Source: Consotaella salsifontis
GTDB taxonomy: Bacteria > Pseudomonadota > Alphaproteobacteria > Rhizobiales > Rhizobiaceae
Direction: 5' to 3'
Assembly (NCBI RefSeq): GCF_900167365.1
Contig: NZ_FUXL01000008.1
Span: 1-64,000, forward strand
DNA: 64,000 nucleotides
In this document: positions 1 to 7,447 of the stretch, one piece after another
How positions within the stretch are numbered: position 1 is the stretch's first letter
How the letters are laid out: every line of letters starts with the position of its first letter
The notes under the pieces: model-generated
What the model was told of the DNA's origin: nothing
Databases searched by the model: none
Seen by the model: only the letters and a program-made list of their open reading frames with translations
Made by a program: the position numbers and the translations under genes

Positions 1-2
1 AA

Positions 3-191
3 ATGCCGAAGTTCGAAGACAACCGCCGCAAGATCGTCGCCCGGCTCCTCTCTGAGGGTTGGACTAGCATCGGCGGCGGCGAACATGAGAACTTTGTCAA
101 AGACGGCCTCCGGATGATCCAAGTGCCTCGGCATCGCACCCTCTCGCAGGGCGTCGCCCGTTCGATCGCCAAGGCCGCTGGCTGGAAATAG
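3..191 (+). CDS. hicA: HicA-type mRNA interferase toxin
   Basis: This 62-residue protein matches the size and layout of HicA toxins, small double-stranded-RNA-binding-fold endoribonucleases that cleave mRNA. Visible family features are the N-terminal helix with RRKIVARLL, the GGEHENF segment that carries the catalytic histidine (about residue 28), and the basic C-terminal end GVARSIAKAAGWK. It is followed after 11 bases by hicB, the usual toxin-antitoxin order. The start codon is only two bases from the window edge, so its promoter and ribosome-binding site cannot be seen, but the length is normal for the family. In a prophage such a pair can act in stability or in abortive defence against other phages; which applies here is inference. 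Confidence 0.85.
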   Translation: MPKFEDNRRKIVARLLSEGWTSIGGGEHENFVKDGLRMIQVPRHRTLSQGVARSIAKAAGWK

Positions 192-202
192 GAGAGCTCA
201 CC

Positions 203-601
203 ATGACCACTCGATATCTTGGACTGCTCGATGGCGGGGACGGCGCATACGGCATTGCATTCCCCGACGCTCCAGGATGCACCGCGATGGGCAAGACGAT
301 CGACGAGGCGATCGCCAATGCCGCTTCGGCTCTTGCTGAATGGGCATCTCGTGAAGGCGCCCCGGCCGCTCGCACTGCGGCTGAAATGAAAGCCGATCCC
401 GATGTCGTCGAGCAGTTGGAAGGCGGATCGGCCTTCGTGGTGGTTCCGTTGATCGCCGAAAGCGGACGGTCCGTGAGGGCCAATCTGTCGATCGATGCCG
501 GCTTGCTGGCCGCAATCGACGAGGCGGCGAACGCGGTCAGGCTCACCAGATCCGCTTTCTTGGCGAGCGCGGCACGGGCAAAAATCCTTTCTGGGGTTTA
601 A
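203..601 (+). CDS. hicB: HicB-type antitoxin
   Basis: This 132-residue protein has the two-domain layout of HicB antitoxins. Residues about 1-55 are the degraded RNase-H-like domain that binds and blocks HicA (GAYGIAFPDAPGC, then IDEAIANAASALAEW). Residues about 90-130 form a ribbon-helix-helix DNA-binding domain (VRANLSIDAGLLAAIDEAAN) that usually autoregulates the operon. A GGAGAG ribosome-binding site lies upstream of the ATG. It lies directly downstream of hicA and converges with the methyltransferase locus; a hairpin beginning at the stop codon probably ends transcription from both sides. Confidence 0.88.
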   Translation: MTTRYLGLLDGGDGAYGIAFPDAPGCTAMGKTIDEAIANAASALAEWASREGAPAARTAAEMKADPDVVEQLEGGSAFVVVPLIAESGRSVRANLSIDAGLLAAIDEAANAVRLTRSAFLASAARAKILSGV

Positions 602-635
602 GCTGACAGTTGGTCATGCTGCCAACTTATCAGCT
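601..635. terminator. Hairpin between convergent hicB and methyltransferase locus
   Basis: The arms AGCTGACAGTTGG (601-613) and CCAACTTATCAGCT (622-635) pair with one bulge around an 8-base loop. They lie where hicB and the leftward methyltransferase frames end, as expected for a shared bidirectional terminator. No long T run follows on either strand, so efficiency is uncertain. Confidence 0.5.
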
Positions 636-1786
636 ATGCCGTTGTCGTTGGCTGGGGCGAGTTCTTCGGCTTCAAGGAACGCCGCGATGAAGTCGCGCGT
701 GGCTTCCGCGTCGACCGCGTTGCCGTAGGCGCGCAGTCGTCCCACTCGGGAGGGAGCCCCATGAGCCAGCGGGAATGTGCCGGGTTCAACTGGCCGCCAC
801 TTTCCATCCCGGCAGAAGAGCCAGTCAGCATCTCGCCAGAAGCCGTTAGTCGGGCCGGGCTCGCCATATCGGCAGCGGTCGGAAGGTTGCTCGGCGTCGC
901 TCGGCCTTCCCGTAGCATCCGCGCTTCCTGTCGTTCGACGTTGCTGGTGCAGTCCAGAGCTTTCGGCGTTGGCCAGCCTGCCAGATGCACCGCCTGATTG
1001 TTCAGTTGTTCGCCCTTCTTCCCGCCACCTCTCTCCGACCACGGAAGGGCATTCGCGTGGCGGTAGTCGCGCTGTGTCGGCGTCGCCCATCCCGTCATCG
1101 CCGCATCCGCTGGCAGCGCTCCGCCCGATTGGTTCGGGCCGCCGTTCGATCCATCCGTCGCGCGGGGCGTGTTCCAGCCGGTCAGTTGCGCCGCGTCAGC
1201 TGGATTGAGGCCAAATCCCTTCGCCTTCCTCGCATCGGCTGTCTCGCCCTGACCGTGGTTTGTCACAGTTGGCGTCGGCCAACCGCTTCGCCGCGAATCG
1301 CAGTCTTTGCCGGATGTGCGGGGCGCCACTGCCCGCAGAGCAGGTATCGACCGCCCCGAAGGCGTAGCCCGCTCCTTCCATGTCAGCCGATACAAGGTCG
1401 AGCCAGCCAAGGCCGTCCTTGCTCGCAACCTGCTCGCCAAAGACGATTGCAGGGCGGCACTGGCTGATGAGGTGGAACCATGCGGGCCATAGGTGCCGCT
1501 CGTCAGCAAACCCGCCGCCTTTGCCTGCCGCGCTGAAAGGCTGGCAAGGACAGGAGCCGGTCCATACAGGACGGTCGTCGGGCCATCCGGCGTTTCGGAG
1601 AGCGTAGGACCAGACACCGATTCCGGCGAAGAAGTGGCACTGAGTATATCCAGAAAGCTCGTCTGGACGGACATCTTCGATGCTCCGCTCGTCAACGTCG
1701 CCCGGCGCGATGTGCCCGGCGGAAATAAGGTTGCGCAGCCATTGAGCCGCGAACGGATCGATTTCATTGTAATAGGCGTGAGGCAT
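614..1786 (-). pseudogene. DNA cytosine-5 methyltransferase, interrupted by an in-frame TGA
   Basis: The frame starting at ATG 1786 has C5-methyltransferase motifs: motif I FFAGIG (about residue 54), the catalytic PCQPFS loop (about 83), a GEQV segment at the ENV position, and PHIRQRLRF at motif VIII. It then hits TGA at 1196-1198. The same frame is open from 1195 to 614 and holds the family's C-terminal part, including the AYGNAV motif X near 700. So one nonsense codon splits an otherwise complete protein of about 390 codons, inside the variable target-recognition region. The fragments may be non-functional or may work by readthrough or as a split enzyme. A second long frame overlaps (634-1674). 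The ATG overlaps the stop of the upstream zinc protein (ATGA), so the locus belongs to the early operon. Confidence 0.75.
634..1674 (-). CDS. Overlapping phage ORF with GWxTP repeats, lying over the C5 methyltransferase
   Basis: This 346-codon frame runs unbroken over almost the whole C5-methyltransferase gene in another register. It starts at ATG 1674 with GGAG eight bases upstream. The N-terminal third is rich in Ser/Thr/Ala/Pro. Then come four modules beginning GWPTP, GWNTP, GWATP and GWPTP, spaced about 30-40 residues. The end, [19 protein letters not shown], resembles the NPxxxxWLMGxP segment I know from phage cytosine methyltransferases. From memory, proteins of this kind are widely annotated in proteobacterial phages; this is recollection, not a search. 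Either it is real and the locus is dual-coding, or it is a conserved shadow of the repeats in the true frame. I think expression is plausible but unproven. Confidence 0.5.
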   Translation of the reverse strand: MSVQTSFLDILSATSSPESVSGPTLSETPDGPTTVLYGPAPVLASLSARQAKAAGLLTSGTYGPHGSTSSASAALQSSLASRLRARTALAGSTLYRLTWKERATPSGRSIPALRAVAPRTSGKDCDSRRSGWPTPTVTNHGQGETADARKAKGFGLNPADAAQLTGWNTPRATDGSNGGPNQSGGALPADAAMTGWATPTQRDYRHANALPWSERGGGKKGEQLNNQAVHLAGWPTPKALDCTSNVERQEARMLREGRATPSNLPTAADMASPARLTASGEMLTGSSAGMESGGQLNPAHSRWLMGLPPEWDDCAPTATRSTRKPRATSSRRSLKPKNSPQPTTTA

Positions 1787-2133
1787 CAAAACGGCGCCTC
1801 CCCCTCGCTGAGCGTCTTGTGCAGCCGATCAGCGCAGCCGCGCCAGATCGTGCCGACGAACCGCAACACCTGATCTTCAGACCATTCGGAAAGGTCGGCG
1901 CCGAACTCCTCCACGAGCGGCGCGGCAGCATCCATGCCGCCCTCGCGCGCCTTCATCTCGTATGGATCGAACCGCCGCACCTCGCGGATGCGCTCCAAAA
2001 GCGTGAGGCATTCAGAGCACAGATAACGCGGATCGCCGGTAGGCTTGCCAATGCCGATGCCGACGGCATGCATGCCGCAGACATGGCAGACGGTCGGCGT
2101 GCCATCCTTGGCCGCTGTTGGAGTGAAGGTCAC
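1786..2133 (-). CDS. Small zinc-finger protein, function unknown
   Basis: This 115-residue protein starts at GTG 2133 and overlaps the stop of the upstream methyltransferase by GTGA. Its clear feature is a probable zinc site near the N-terminus: CHVCGMH at about residues 16-22 and CSEC at about 39-42. The rest is a charged, helical region without a recognised fold. The stop overlaps the start of the C5 methyltransferase, so the three genes are translationally coupled. A role as an accessory to DNA modification is a guess from position only. Confidence 0.7.
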   Translation of the reverse strand: MTFTPTAAKDGTPTVCHVCGMHAVGIGIGKPTGDPRYLCSECLTLLERIREVRRFDPYEMKAREGGMDAAAPLVEEFGADLSEWSEDQVLRFVGTIWRGCADRLHKTLSEGEAPF

Positions 2134-3176
2134 GCCGCCGCCCTCGCAGCGCCGTTGTCGTTGTCAGCCAAATGATCGAATAGATCGGCGGCTGGCTGCT
2201 TGGGCGTGCCAAGCGCGGCGATGTTTTTCGCTGCCTGGCGGAAATAGCTCGGCTTGAGCTCGAACCCGACGCCGCGCCGGCCCATCTCGACAGCGCTATA
2301 GACCTCGCTGCCGATGCCAAGGAACGGCGTCAGCACCGTCTCGCCGGGTAGTGACCAAAGGTCGATGCACCGCTCGATGACGTCGAGTTGCAGCGGCGAG
2401 ATGTGCTGTTCGTCTTGCTCATCGCGAGCAGACCGATATTGCAGCGTACGCGTCTGGCGAATGTCGGACCAGACCGGCGAGGCGTAGCGCTGCCAGACCA
2501 ACACCGACTTCCACATATCGAACGGCCAAGGCTTGCGGCCATTTGCGATGGTCTCGGCGGCGTGCCGGTCGTAAGCCTCGCGGCTGATGTCGAGGCTGCC
2601 GTCTCCGACCCACTGCTCAAGCATGCCGGCCACGGGCGCGTCGTTGTCGCCGGGTTTGCGAAAGCTCACGATGTAGTCGGCCAACCCCTGCCCCGAAATG
2701 CAACTGTCCCTCGTGAGCTGCTTGTGCAGGAGCCGGATGCTCTTCGTGCGCTGCTGGGCGACGACGGGATCTTTCCAAATGCAAACCTCGCTGTGGAAGA
2801 TCCACCCCGCATCCTGATAGGCCCTGATGATCTCGCCGCGGAAGTCGCGCATACCGATGAAGCCGTCGCGCCGCTTGCTGGCCGGCAGTTGCATGCAATG
2901 GACGGAGTGGATTCGGCCCGGCTTGGTGACGCGCAGTAGCTCCTGAATGAGGAAGGCGTAGTGCTCCCAAAAGGCGCCGCCCTCATTGTTGCTGATGTCG
3001 CGGTCGGAAGCGCTGAATTTGTAGAGCCCCTCGAATGGCGGGGAGTGAATGCCGAAGTCGACGCTGTCGCCCGGCACCGCGCGAATGAGCTCGCAGCTAT
3101 CGCCCTCGTAGATGGCATACTTGTCCGTCACGACCTGGTTGACGGCGCAAATGTCGGCTGTGGTGGTGGTCAGCAT
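2130..3176 (-). CDS. DNA N6-adenine/N4-cytosine methyltransferase (beta-type order)
   Basis: The protein (348 residues from ATG 3176) has the catalytic motif IV SPPF at about residues 45-48 near the N-terminus and the S-adenosylmethionine-binding motif FLGIGS near residue 300. This is the beta order of amino-methyltransferases. SPPF fits the (D/N/S)PP(Y/F/W) consensus; Ser first favours N4-cytosine but does not prove it. GGAGAA lies five bases before ATG 3176, so I prefer this start to the longer frame. No restriction endonuclease is adjacent, so it is likely an orphan phage methyltransferase protecting against host restriction or altering regulation. The C-terminus carries a DNDN version of the tetrapeptide seen in several prophage proteins. 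A small XRE-like regulator is divergently transcribed next to it. Confidence 0.85.
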   Translation of the reverse strand: MLTTTTADICAVNQVVTDKYAIYEGDSCELIRAVPGDSVDFGIHSPPFEGLYKFSASDRDISNNEGGAFWEHYAFLIQELLRVTKPGRIHSVHCMQLPASKRRDGFIGMRDFRGEIIRAYQDAGWIFHSEVCIWKDPVVAQQRTKSIRLLHKQLTRDSCISGQGLADYIVSFRKPGDNDAPVAGMLEQWVGDGSLDISREAYDRHAAETIANGRKPWPFDMWKSVLVWQRYASPVWSDIRQTRTLQYRSARDEQDEQHISPLQLDVIERCIDLWSLPGETVLTPFLGIGSEVYSAVEMGRRGVGFELKPSYFRQAAKNIAALGTPKQPAADLFDHLADNDNGAARAAA

Positions 3177-3195
3177 GGATTCTCCATCAAACGGC

Positions 3196-3224
3196 TTGAC
3201 ACTGTGACGTTGGCACAGTAAATT
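3196..3224 (+). promoter_or_regulatory. Sigma-70-like promoter with internal inverted repeat
   Basis: TTGACA (3196-3201) and TAAATT (3219-3224) are separated by 17 bases, close to the consensus. The spacer holds the inverted repeat CTGTG (3202-3206) / CACAG (3214-3218), which would suit a dimeric regulator. It faces the two small rightward genes and lies in the divergent region with the N6/N4 methyltransferase. Confidence 0.6.
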
Positions 3225-3251
3225 GAACCCAATAGAGCAAAGGGAAAGTCG

Positions 3252-3419
3252 ATGTCTCCCCGGATGCAAATCGTTTGGTCAGTCCTCGAAGCCGCCAAAG
3301 ACGCAGGTGATGAGCTGATTATCGCTGCGTGCCGCCGGATCATCGTGGCGGATCGCATCGGGTGGAGGAAGCATGGCAACCCCGCTGATTATCGGCTGGT
3401 GTTGGACTTCTACGGGTGA
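3252..3419 (+). CDS. Small phage protein, 55 residues, unknown
   Basis: An ATG at 3252 with AGGGAAAG upstream opens a 55-codon frame. The product has a basic, amphipathic middle (IIAACRRIIVADRIGWRK) and ends with LVLDFYG. Its stop overlaps the GTG start of the following HTH gene (GTGA), which suggests translational coupling and supports it being a real gene. It is the first gene after the 3196-3224 promoter. I recognise no family. Confidence 0.55.
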   Translation: MSPRMQIVWSVLEAAKDAGDELIIAACRRIIVADRIGWRKHGNPADYRLVLDFYG

Positions 3420-3616
3420 GCCCCGATGATTTTCGGTCTTGGCGTGAACGGCTGAATCTCACCCAGGCGCAAGCGGCGATGGCCCTCGGCCTCGCCCTGA
3501 CCAAAGACGGCACAACCTCAGATGCGGTTCGTCATTATGAGCGAGGGAGCCGCGCAATCCCTGAGACCGTGGCGAAGCTCTGCCGATATATCGAACGGTA
3601 TGGCGTTCTCGACTGA
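3416..3616 (+). CDS. Small XRE-family helix-turn-helix protein
   Basis: This 66-residue protein is essentially one Cro/C1-type helix-turn-helix domain: FRSWRERLNLTQAQAAMALGL is helix 1 and the scaffold helix, and VRHYERGSRAIPETVAKLC covers the end of the recognition helix and helix 4. It starts with GTG overlapping the stop of the preceding small gene and ends one base before the stop of the convergent Snf2-like helicase. It runs against the surrounding leftward operon. Its size and position beside a methyltransferase resemble controller proteins of restriction-modification systems, but an ordinary phage regulator is equally possible. Confidence 0.75.
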   Translation: MSPDDFRSWRERLNLTQAQAAMALGLALTKDGTTSDAVRHYERGSRAIPETVAKLCRYIERYGVLD

Positions 3617-5017
3617 TCATGCGGCAGCCCCAAGCCAATTGGGAATTTGCATCGGCATAGTCGGGCTGTAGACTGCCACGTCGCGGGCCTGAGCGTTGAT
3701 GATGCCCTTCGTGATGTTGGCGGTATGGAGCACCATCGCCGCCGCCATGCGCTCGGCGTCGGCCTCCTTGCGCTTGATGTTGGCGACGACGGCGCCTTCG
3801 GTCTCGGCCGCGATGAAGTGGGCCGTTACCTCGCACTCCTGGCCAAATCGCCAGAAGCGGCGGACGGCCTGATAGATTTGCTCAAAGCTATCGTTGAGCC
3901 CGACAAATCCGGTATCGGCGCAGTGCTGCCAGTTCATTCCGAATCCGCAAATCGAAGGCTTTGTGATCAGGACGCGGATGCGACCTTCCGAGAAATCGAC
4001 AAGCTTGCGCTCCTTATCGTCGTCTCGATCCGATCCCCTGACCTCGACAGCGCCGGGAATGGCCTTGGCCAGCGCCTCGCTCTCGGAATTGAGGTTGCAC
4101 CACCAGACGAACTGACGATCCGTCGGCGTGATGCTGGCGGCAAATGCCACGCGATCGTCGACGCTCTCTCGCCGCGCCCTGATGCGCTCTTGCAGCGTCG
4201 CCGCCCGGCCGCCGAGAAGATAAGGCGCAAGCGACGGAACTTCGACAGTGTGATGGATCTGGTGAAGCGCCGGCAGCTGGTATGCGCCATCCTCGTAGCC
4301 AAGATCTGACGGCTTGCGCAGCATGACCGACCATGACGCCATCCACCGCCAGAAATCGTTCTCGGCGTGGCCCTTGAGCCGCCATTTCTGCGTCTCACCG
4401 CCGTCGTGGGTGAAGAACGTGGATAGCATGTCGGTGTAGCTCATCACGCCCAGGAACTCGGCGTGGTTGCCAAGCTCCATGAAGTCGTTTGGCGCCGGCG
4501 TCGCGGTTGCGGCCAGCCGAAACGGCACAGCGGAGCATACCGCGATGAGGTCGGTGCGATACTTGCCGGTCTCCGACTTTAGGATGCTGCTTTCGTCGAG
4601 GATGACCGCGATAAACTCGGCGAGATCGAAGTGTTCAATCTTCTGGTAATTGGTCACGTTGATGCCGGGACCGCAGTCGGCCTGGCATCGCACGAGCCGG
4701 GCCGGGATGCCGAACTTTGCGGCCTCGCGGATGATCTGCGTCGATACGGCCAGCGGTGCGAACAGCAAGACCATCCCGCCGTGCGCCGCATGGATGGCCG
4801 AGCCCCACGCCAACTCCATCAGCGTCTTGCCAAGACCGGTGCCAGCGAATAGCGCGGCGCGTCCGCGCTTGAGCGACCACCGCACGATGTCACGCTGGAA
4901 CGGGAAAAGCGCCGACGGCAGGTCTGGGATGTCGGCCAGTCCGGTTGGCGGATCGACCATAGCTTTCTTGGCGAGGAACGCCGCATAGGCATCCTCGGCT
5001 GGCATGGTGGTGGTCAT
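3617..5017 (-). CDS. Phage Snf2/SF2-like helicase
   Basis: The 466-residue protein is a superfamily 2 helicase of the Snf2-like type often found beside phage methyltransferases. Visible motifs are the Q-like segment LFPFQRDIVRWSLKRG (about 38-52), Walker A AGTGLGKT (58-65), Walker B DESS (141-144), motif III ATATP (about 170), and motif VI QAVRRFWRFGQ (about 380-390). It lacks any visible nuclease domain. The ATG 5017 is preceded by GAGGAG. It probably remodels or translocates on DNA during replication or recombination; the exact role is not known. Confidence 0.85.
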   Translation of the reverse strand: MTTTMPAEDAYAAFLAKKAMVDPPTGLADIPDLPSALFPFQRDIVRWSLKRGRAALFAGTGLGKTLMELAWGSAIHAAHGGMVLLFAPLAVSTQIIREAAKFGIPARLVRCQADCGPGINVTNYQKIEHFDLAEFIAVILDESSILKSETGKYRTDLIAVCSAVPFRLAATATPAPNDFMELGNHAEFLGVMSYTDMLSTFFTHDGGETQKWRLKGHAENDFWRWMASWSVMLRKPSDLGYEDGAYQLPALHQIHHTVEVPSLAPYLLGGRAATLQERIRARRESVDDRVAFAASITPTDRQFVWWCNLNSESEALAKAIPGAVEVRGSDRDDDKERKLVDFSEGRIRVLITKPSICGFGMNWQHCADTGFVGLNDSFEQIYQAVRRFWRFGQECEVTAHFIAAETEGAVVANIKRKEADAERMAAAMVLHTANITKGIINAQARDVAVYSPTMPMQIPNWLGAAA

Positions 5018-5053
5018 GCAGTCTCCTCGATGTGGTGGTTAGGCGGCGGGCGG

Positions 5054-5320
5054 CTAGATCAAATCCCACATGCCACGATGAAGCTTGTGGTCGTGCGGCA
5101 CGGCTCGCCAATAGGTGTCGCCGCACCCTCCGAGCCCGCCCTTGTCGTTCATGGCGTTGGCGATCCTTTCCGCGAGCTTTCCAGAACGAACGTCCCGGCA
5201 AAGGATGAAGTCATCGACCGAATCGCGGTTGAAGTTATCCACGCCGATTACCATCCACCCCGTACCTGCTCGCTGTTCATCGTTGAGGCCGAAGGGTTCT
5301 GGTGGGGATTCATCGGACAT
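5054..5320 (-). CDS. Hypothetical phage protein
   Basis: This 88-residue protein starts at ATG 5320, which overlaps the TGA of the upstream gene (ATGA). It is soluble and acidic. Conserved-looking segments are GWMVIGVDNFNRDSVDDFILC and WRAVPHDHKL. No domain is recognised. Its tight coupling with the next gene upstream suggests the two act together. Confidence 0.6.
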   Translation of the reverse strand: MSDESPPEPFGLNDEQRAGTGWMVIGVDNFNRDSVDDFILCRDVRSGKLAERIANAMNDKGGLGGCGDTYWRAVPHDHKLHRGMWDLI

Positions 5321-5775
5321 CACGCGGCCTCGCGGGTGGCGTTGGGGTGAGACACGACGACATATTCGTCATTGCGCATGGCGCTCGATGTTCGACACGT
5401 GAAGACGAGCCCATGTGCCGCTTGCCATTCATCGCATGCTGCCTTGATCCGCGACGCTAGATCGACTTCTTGCTCGTGAGAGCATTCGAAGTACGGTCCT
5501 TCGTCGCCTTCATATCCCGTGCGGTCGCTCTCGCTCAGGTCCTCTTCGGCGCGCTCGATCAAGCATTCAACGTCGATCCAATCGGCCAGCCGCAGCGGAT
5601 CGTTACGAGCCTCGACGACATGAACGCCGACCTTCCAGACGCCATCGGCGTCTTGGAATTCTCCCCCAGCGTCTTCCCGCCCCGCGTTGACGGCCTCTTC
5701 CTTGGTGTCGAAAGGCCCCCAAAGCATGGTTTCTTCGTCGTAACCAGCCCACCAATTCCAGCCATCGTTCGCCAT
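5320..5775 (-). CDS. Hypothetical phage protein, tryptophan-rich N-terminus
   Basis: The product (151 residues from ATG 5775) begins MANDGWNWWAGY and is strongly acidic in the middle (ERAEEDLSESDRTGYEGDEG). Its ATG overlaps the TGA of the Gp157-like gene. The N-terminal half (WNWWAGYDEETMLWGPFDTKEEAVNAG) resembles small phage proteins that fold as an alpha-beta domain, but I cannot assign a family. It is part of the early operon. Confidence 0.6.
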   Translation of the reverse strand: MANDGWNWWAGYDEETMLWGPFDTKEEAVNAGREDAGGEFQDADGVWKVGVHVVEARNDPLRLADWIDVECLIERAEEDLSESDRTGYEGDEGPYFECSHEQEVDLASRIKAACDEWQAAHGLVFTCRTSSAMRNDEYVVVSHPNATREAA

Positions 5776-6308
5776 CACGCCGCCCTCACACTGAGGACCT
5801 CACCAGGCTCACTCATTTTGGCGCCGCGCACTTTCTCGCCGGCATCGAGGGCTGACTTGATTGCGGTCTTGTCGGGTGTCGTCGTAACCTTCATGAACCG
5901 CTTCGGGACCTTCGTTTCATCGACGATCTCGACTGACGCGCGGCCCTTGCCGATCGACAGCGTCGCTTCTGCCAAGTTGACCTTGCTGAGAGCTCCGGCC
6001 TTCATCAGTCGAAACAGTAGCGCGCGCATGGCGTCCTTGCGCCGCTCGTATCGCGCTTTCCGCACTTGAAGGTCTTTGACGCGCTCGCCGACGGCCGCCA
6101 TCATGCTGTTGGCGTCGCGCTCGATCGCCACGATCTTCGAAAGAACTCGGTGCGCGTCGGTCTCGCCCTCGATGGTGTCAGCCCGCAGCGTCTCGTCTTC
6201 GACGAGTTCGGGATATGCGGCGAGCAGGTCGGCGAACTCTCGCTCGAGCAGCGTCACGTCGTAGGCGAGATAATTGGGATTGGGCGCACGATTGTCGTTG
6301 GCCGGCAT
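5775..6308 (-). CDS. Siphovirus Gp157-like protein
   Basis: This 177-residue protein has the signature of the siphovirus Gp157 family: an N-terminal helix, a long charged coiled-coil centre (ERDANSMMAAVGERVKDLQ, RRKDAMRALLFRLMKAG), and a beta-rich C-terminal end with VPKRFMKVTTTPDKTAIKSAL. Gp157 of a Streptococcus thermophilus phage was linked to phage resistance, and family members usually sit near recombination genes. I chose ATG 6308 over the longer frame because GAGGAG lies ten bases upstream. The leader has an operator-like GTAAAATGGT copy, so CI may control an internal promoter here. The N-terminus carries the ANDN tetrapeptide. Confidence 0.75.
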   Translation of the reverse strand: MPANDNRAPNPNYLAYDVTLLEREFADLLAAYPELVEDETLRADTIEGETDAHRVLSKIVAIERDANSMMAAVGERVKDLQVRKARYERRKDAMRALLFRLMKAGALSKVNLAEATLSIGKGRASVEIVDETKVPKRFMKVTTTPDKTAIKSALDAGEKVRGAKMSEPGEVLSVRAA

Positions 6309-6330
6309 GGTGTCGGATCTCCTCATGATA

Positions 6331-6349
6331 TGGTAAAATGGTGATTTTA
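6331..6349. promoter_or_regulatory. Operator-like site before the Gp157 gene
   Basis: The segment TGGTAAAATGGTGATTTTA contains the 10-mer GTAAAATGGT (6333-6342) that occurs twice upstream of the rightward accessory operon at 18148 and 18167, and as variants at 17187 and 17315. It lies between the RNA ligase stop and the Gp157 ribosome-binding site, consistent with an internal repressed promoter. Confidence 0.5.
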
Positions 6350-7447
6350 GGCGCACCAACGCGCGCCGTGCAGAGTGCGGCATTCGTCCACGCCGCTTTG
6401 GCTGGTTGCCCTTGCGATCAGCCGTGCGCGGATCGCGGTGTCTGCGTTCATACCGCGCCGCACGAGGAAGGCGAGCGAACGCAGTTCTGGAGCGAGCAAC
6501 TGAACAGGCCCAGTCGCAAAATCCTTCTGCGGCAGGTTGTCATTCGCCGCCACGAACCCGCAGAGTTCTGCGGCAGTGCGCCGGATGCCGGCCATAACGT
6601 CATCGCGATAGCGCCTGGCAGCATCGGCGTCGGCGTCATCAAGAAGGGGCAGAACGTCATCAAGCCCACCGCCGAGAACGAGCGCCAGGATGTTTTTCTC
6701 CTGCAAGATGCCGTCCTTAGCCCGGTGCTTGAGCACGTAATCTTCGCCCTTGGCCTTGACCATCGTGCCATCGTCCCACCGCACGACGAAGCCTTCCTTG
6801 CCGACGACGGCGCGTGCGAAGGCGATGAAGTCGGCGGCGGTGGAGTAGCTGGACTGGAAAACCGGAGCGCACGGCATGCCGGTTCGGACAATCGCGTCGT
6901 GTGGCCAATATGATCCGTCGACCGTGTTGCGCACAGCCAGCAGCGTCAGCGCGCTTTTCTCGTATCGCACGACGATTCGGTTGTCGGGCGCGGTCCATTC
7001 GAAGATCGGCGTCGCGCCGCCGAGCAAAAGGCCGCAGCAGAATTCACGGACGCTTGGCGTCAAGTGCCGCTCGGCTTTTTGGGCATGCTCGGTGCGCCCC
7101 ATGCGCGTCATGAGCACAACCTCGCCATCGATGATGGCCGGGTGGATCATGGTGCCGTCGAGCTTCTCCAGGACAGTGTGTGGCCGGCTAAAATCAAGCA
7201 TGCGCGGCAGTGTTTCGCGCCGCTCGCCGACGTTGAAGAACTTGTGGAGCGGCCGCGCCAGAACCGAACCGTCTGGCGAGAATTTGATGCCGCGGCACTC
7301 GCCCCGGATTGGATCGTCGAAACTGTCGTCGATCGCAAAGACGTAATCGATCACGGTGTAGTCGCCCTTGTCGGCGACAACGAACTCGGGGCGACCCTCA
7401 ACATGGGGCAAAACGTCGTTGATGTGGCGGATCTTCGGAAAGGTCAT
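6347..7447 (-). CDS. T4 Rnl1-type RNA ligase
   Basis: This 366-residue protein is an ATP-dependent RNA ligase closely resembling T4 RNA ligase 1. Visible features are HKFFNVGE at about 69-75 (T4 has KFFNLTE), the nucleotidyl-lysine motif I EKLDGT with Lys95, motif IIIa FEWTAPDNRIV at 149-159, motif IV EGFVVRW at 218-224, and motif V MVKAKGEDY with Lys231/Lys233. It seals 5'-phosphate to 3'-hydroxyl RNA ends, for example cleaved tRNA anticodon loops. Its ATG overlaps the TGA of the kinase-phosphatase gene (ATGA), so the two steps of RNA repair are made together. The C-terminal region contains an ANDN tetrapeptide. I am confident of the family; the natural substrate is inferred from T4. Confidence 0.92.
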   Translation of the reverse strand: MTFPKIRHINDVLPHVEGRPEFVVADKGDYTVIDYVFAIDDSFDDPIRGECRGIKFSPDGSVLARPLHKFFNVGERRETLPRMLDFSRPHTVLEKLDGTMIHPAIIDGEVVLMTRMGRTEHAQKAERHLTPSVREFCCGLLLGGATPIFEWTAPDNRIVVRYEKSALTLLAVRNTVDGSYWPHDAIVRTGMPCAPVFQSSYSTAADFIAFARAVVGKEGFVVRWDDGTMVKAKGEDYVLKHRAKDGILQEKNILALVLGGGLDDVLPLLDDADADAARRYRDDVMAGIRRTAAELCGFVAANDNLPQKDFATGPVQLLAPELRSLAFLVRRGMNADTAIRARLIARATSQSGVDECRTLHGARWCA

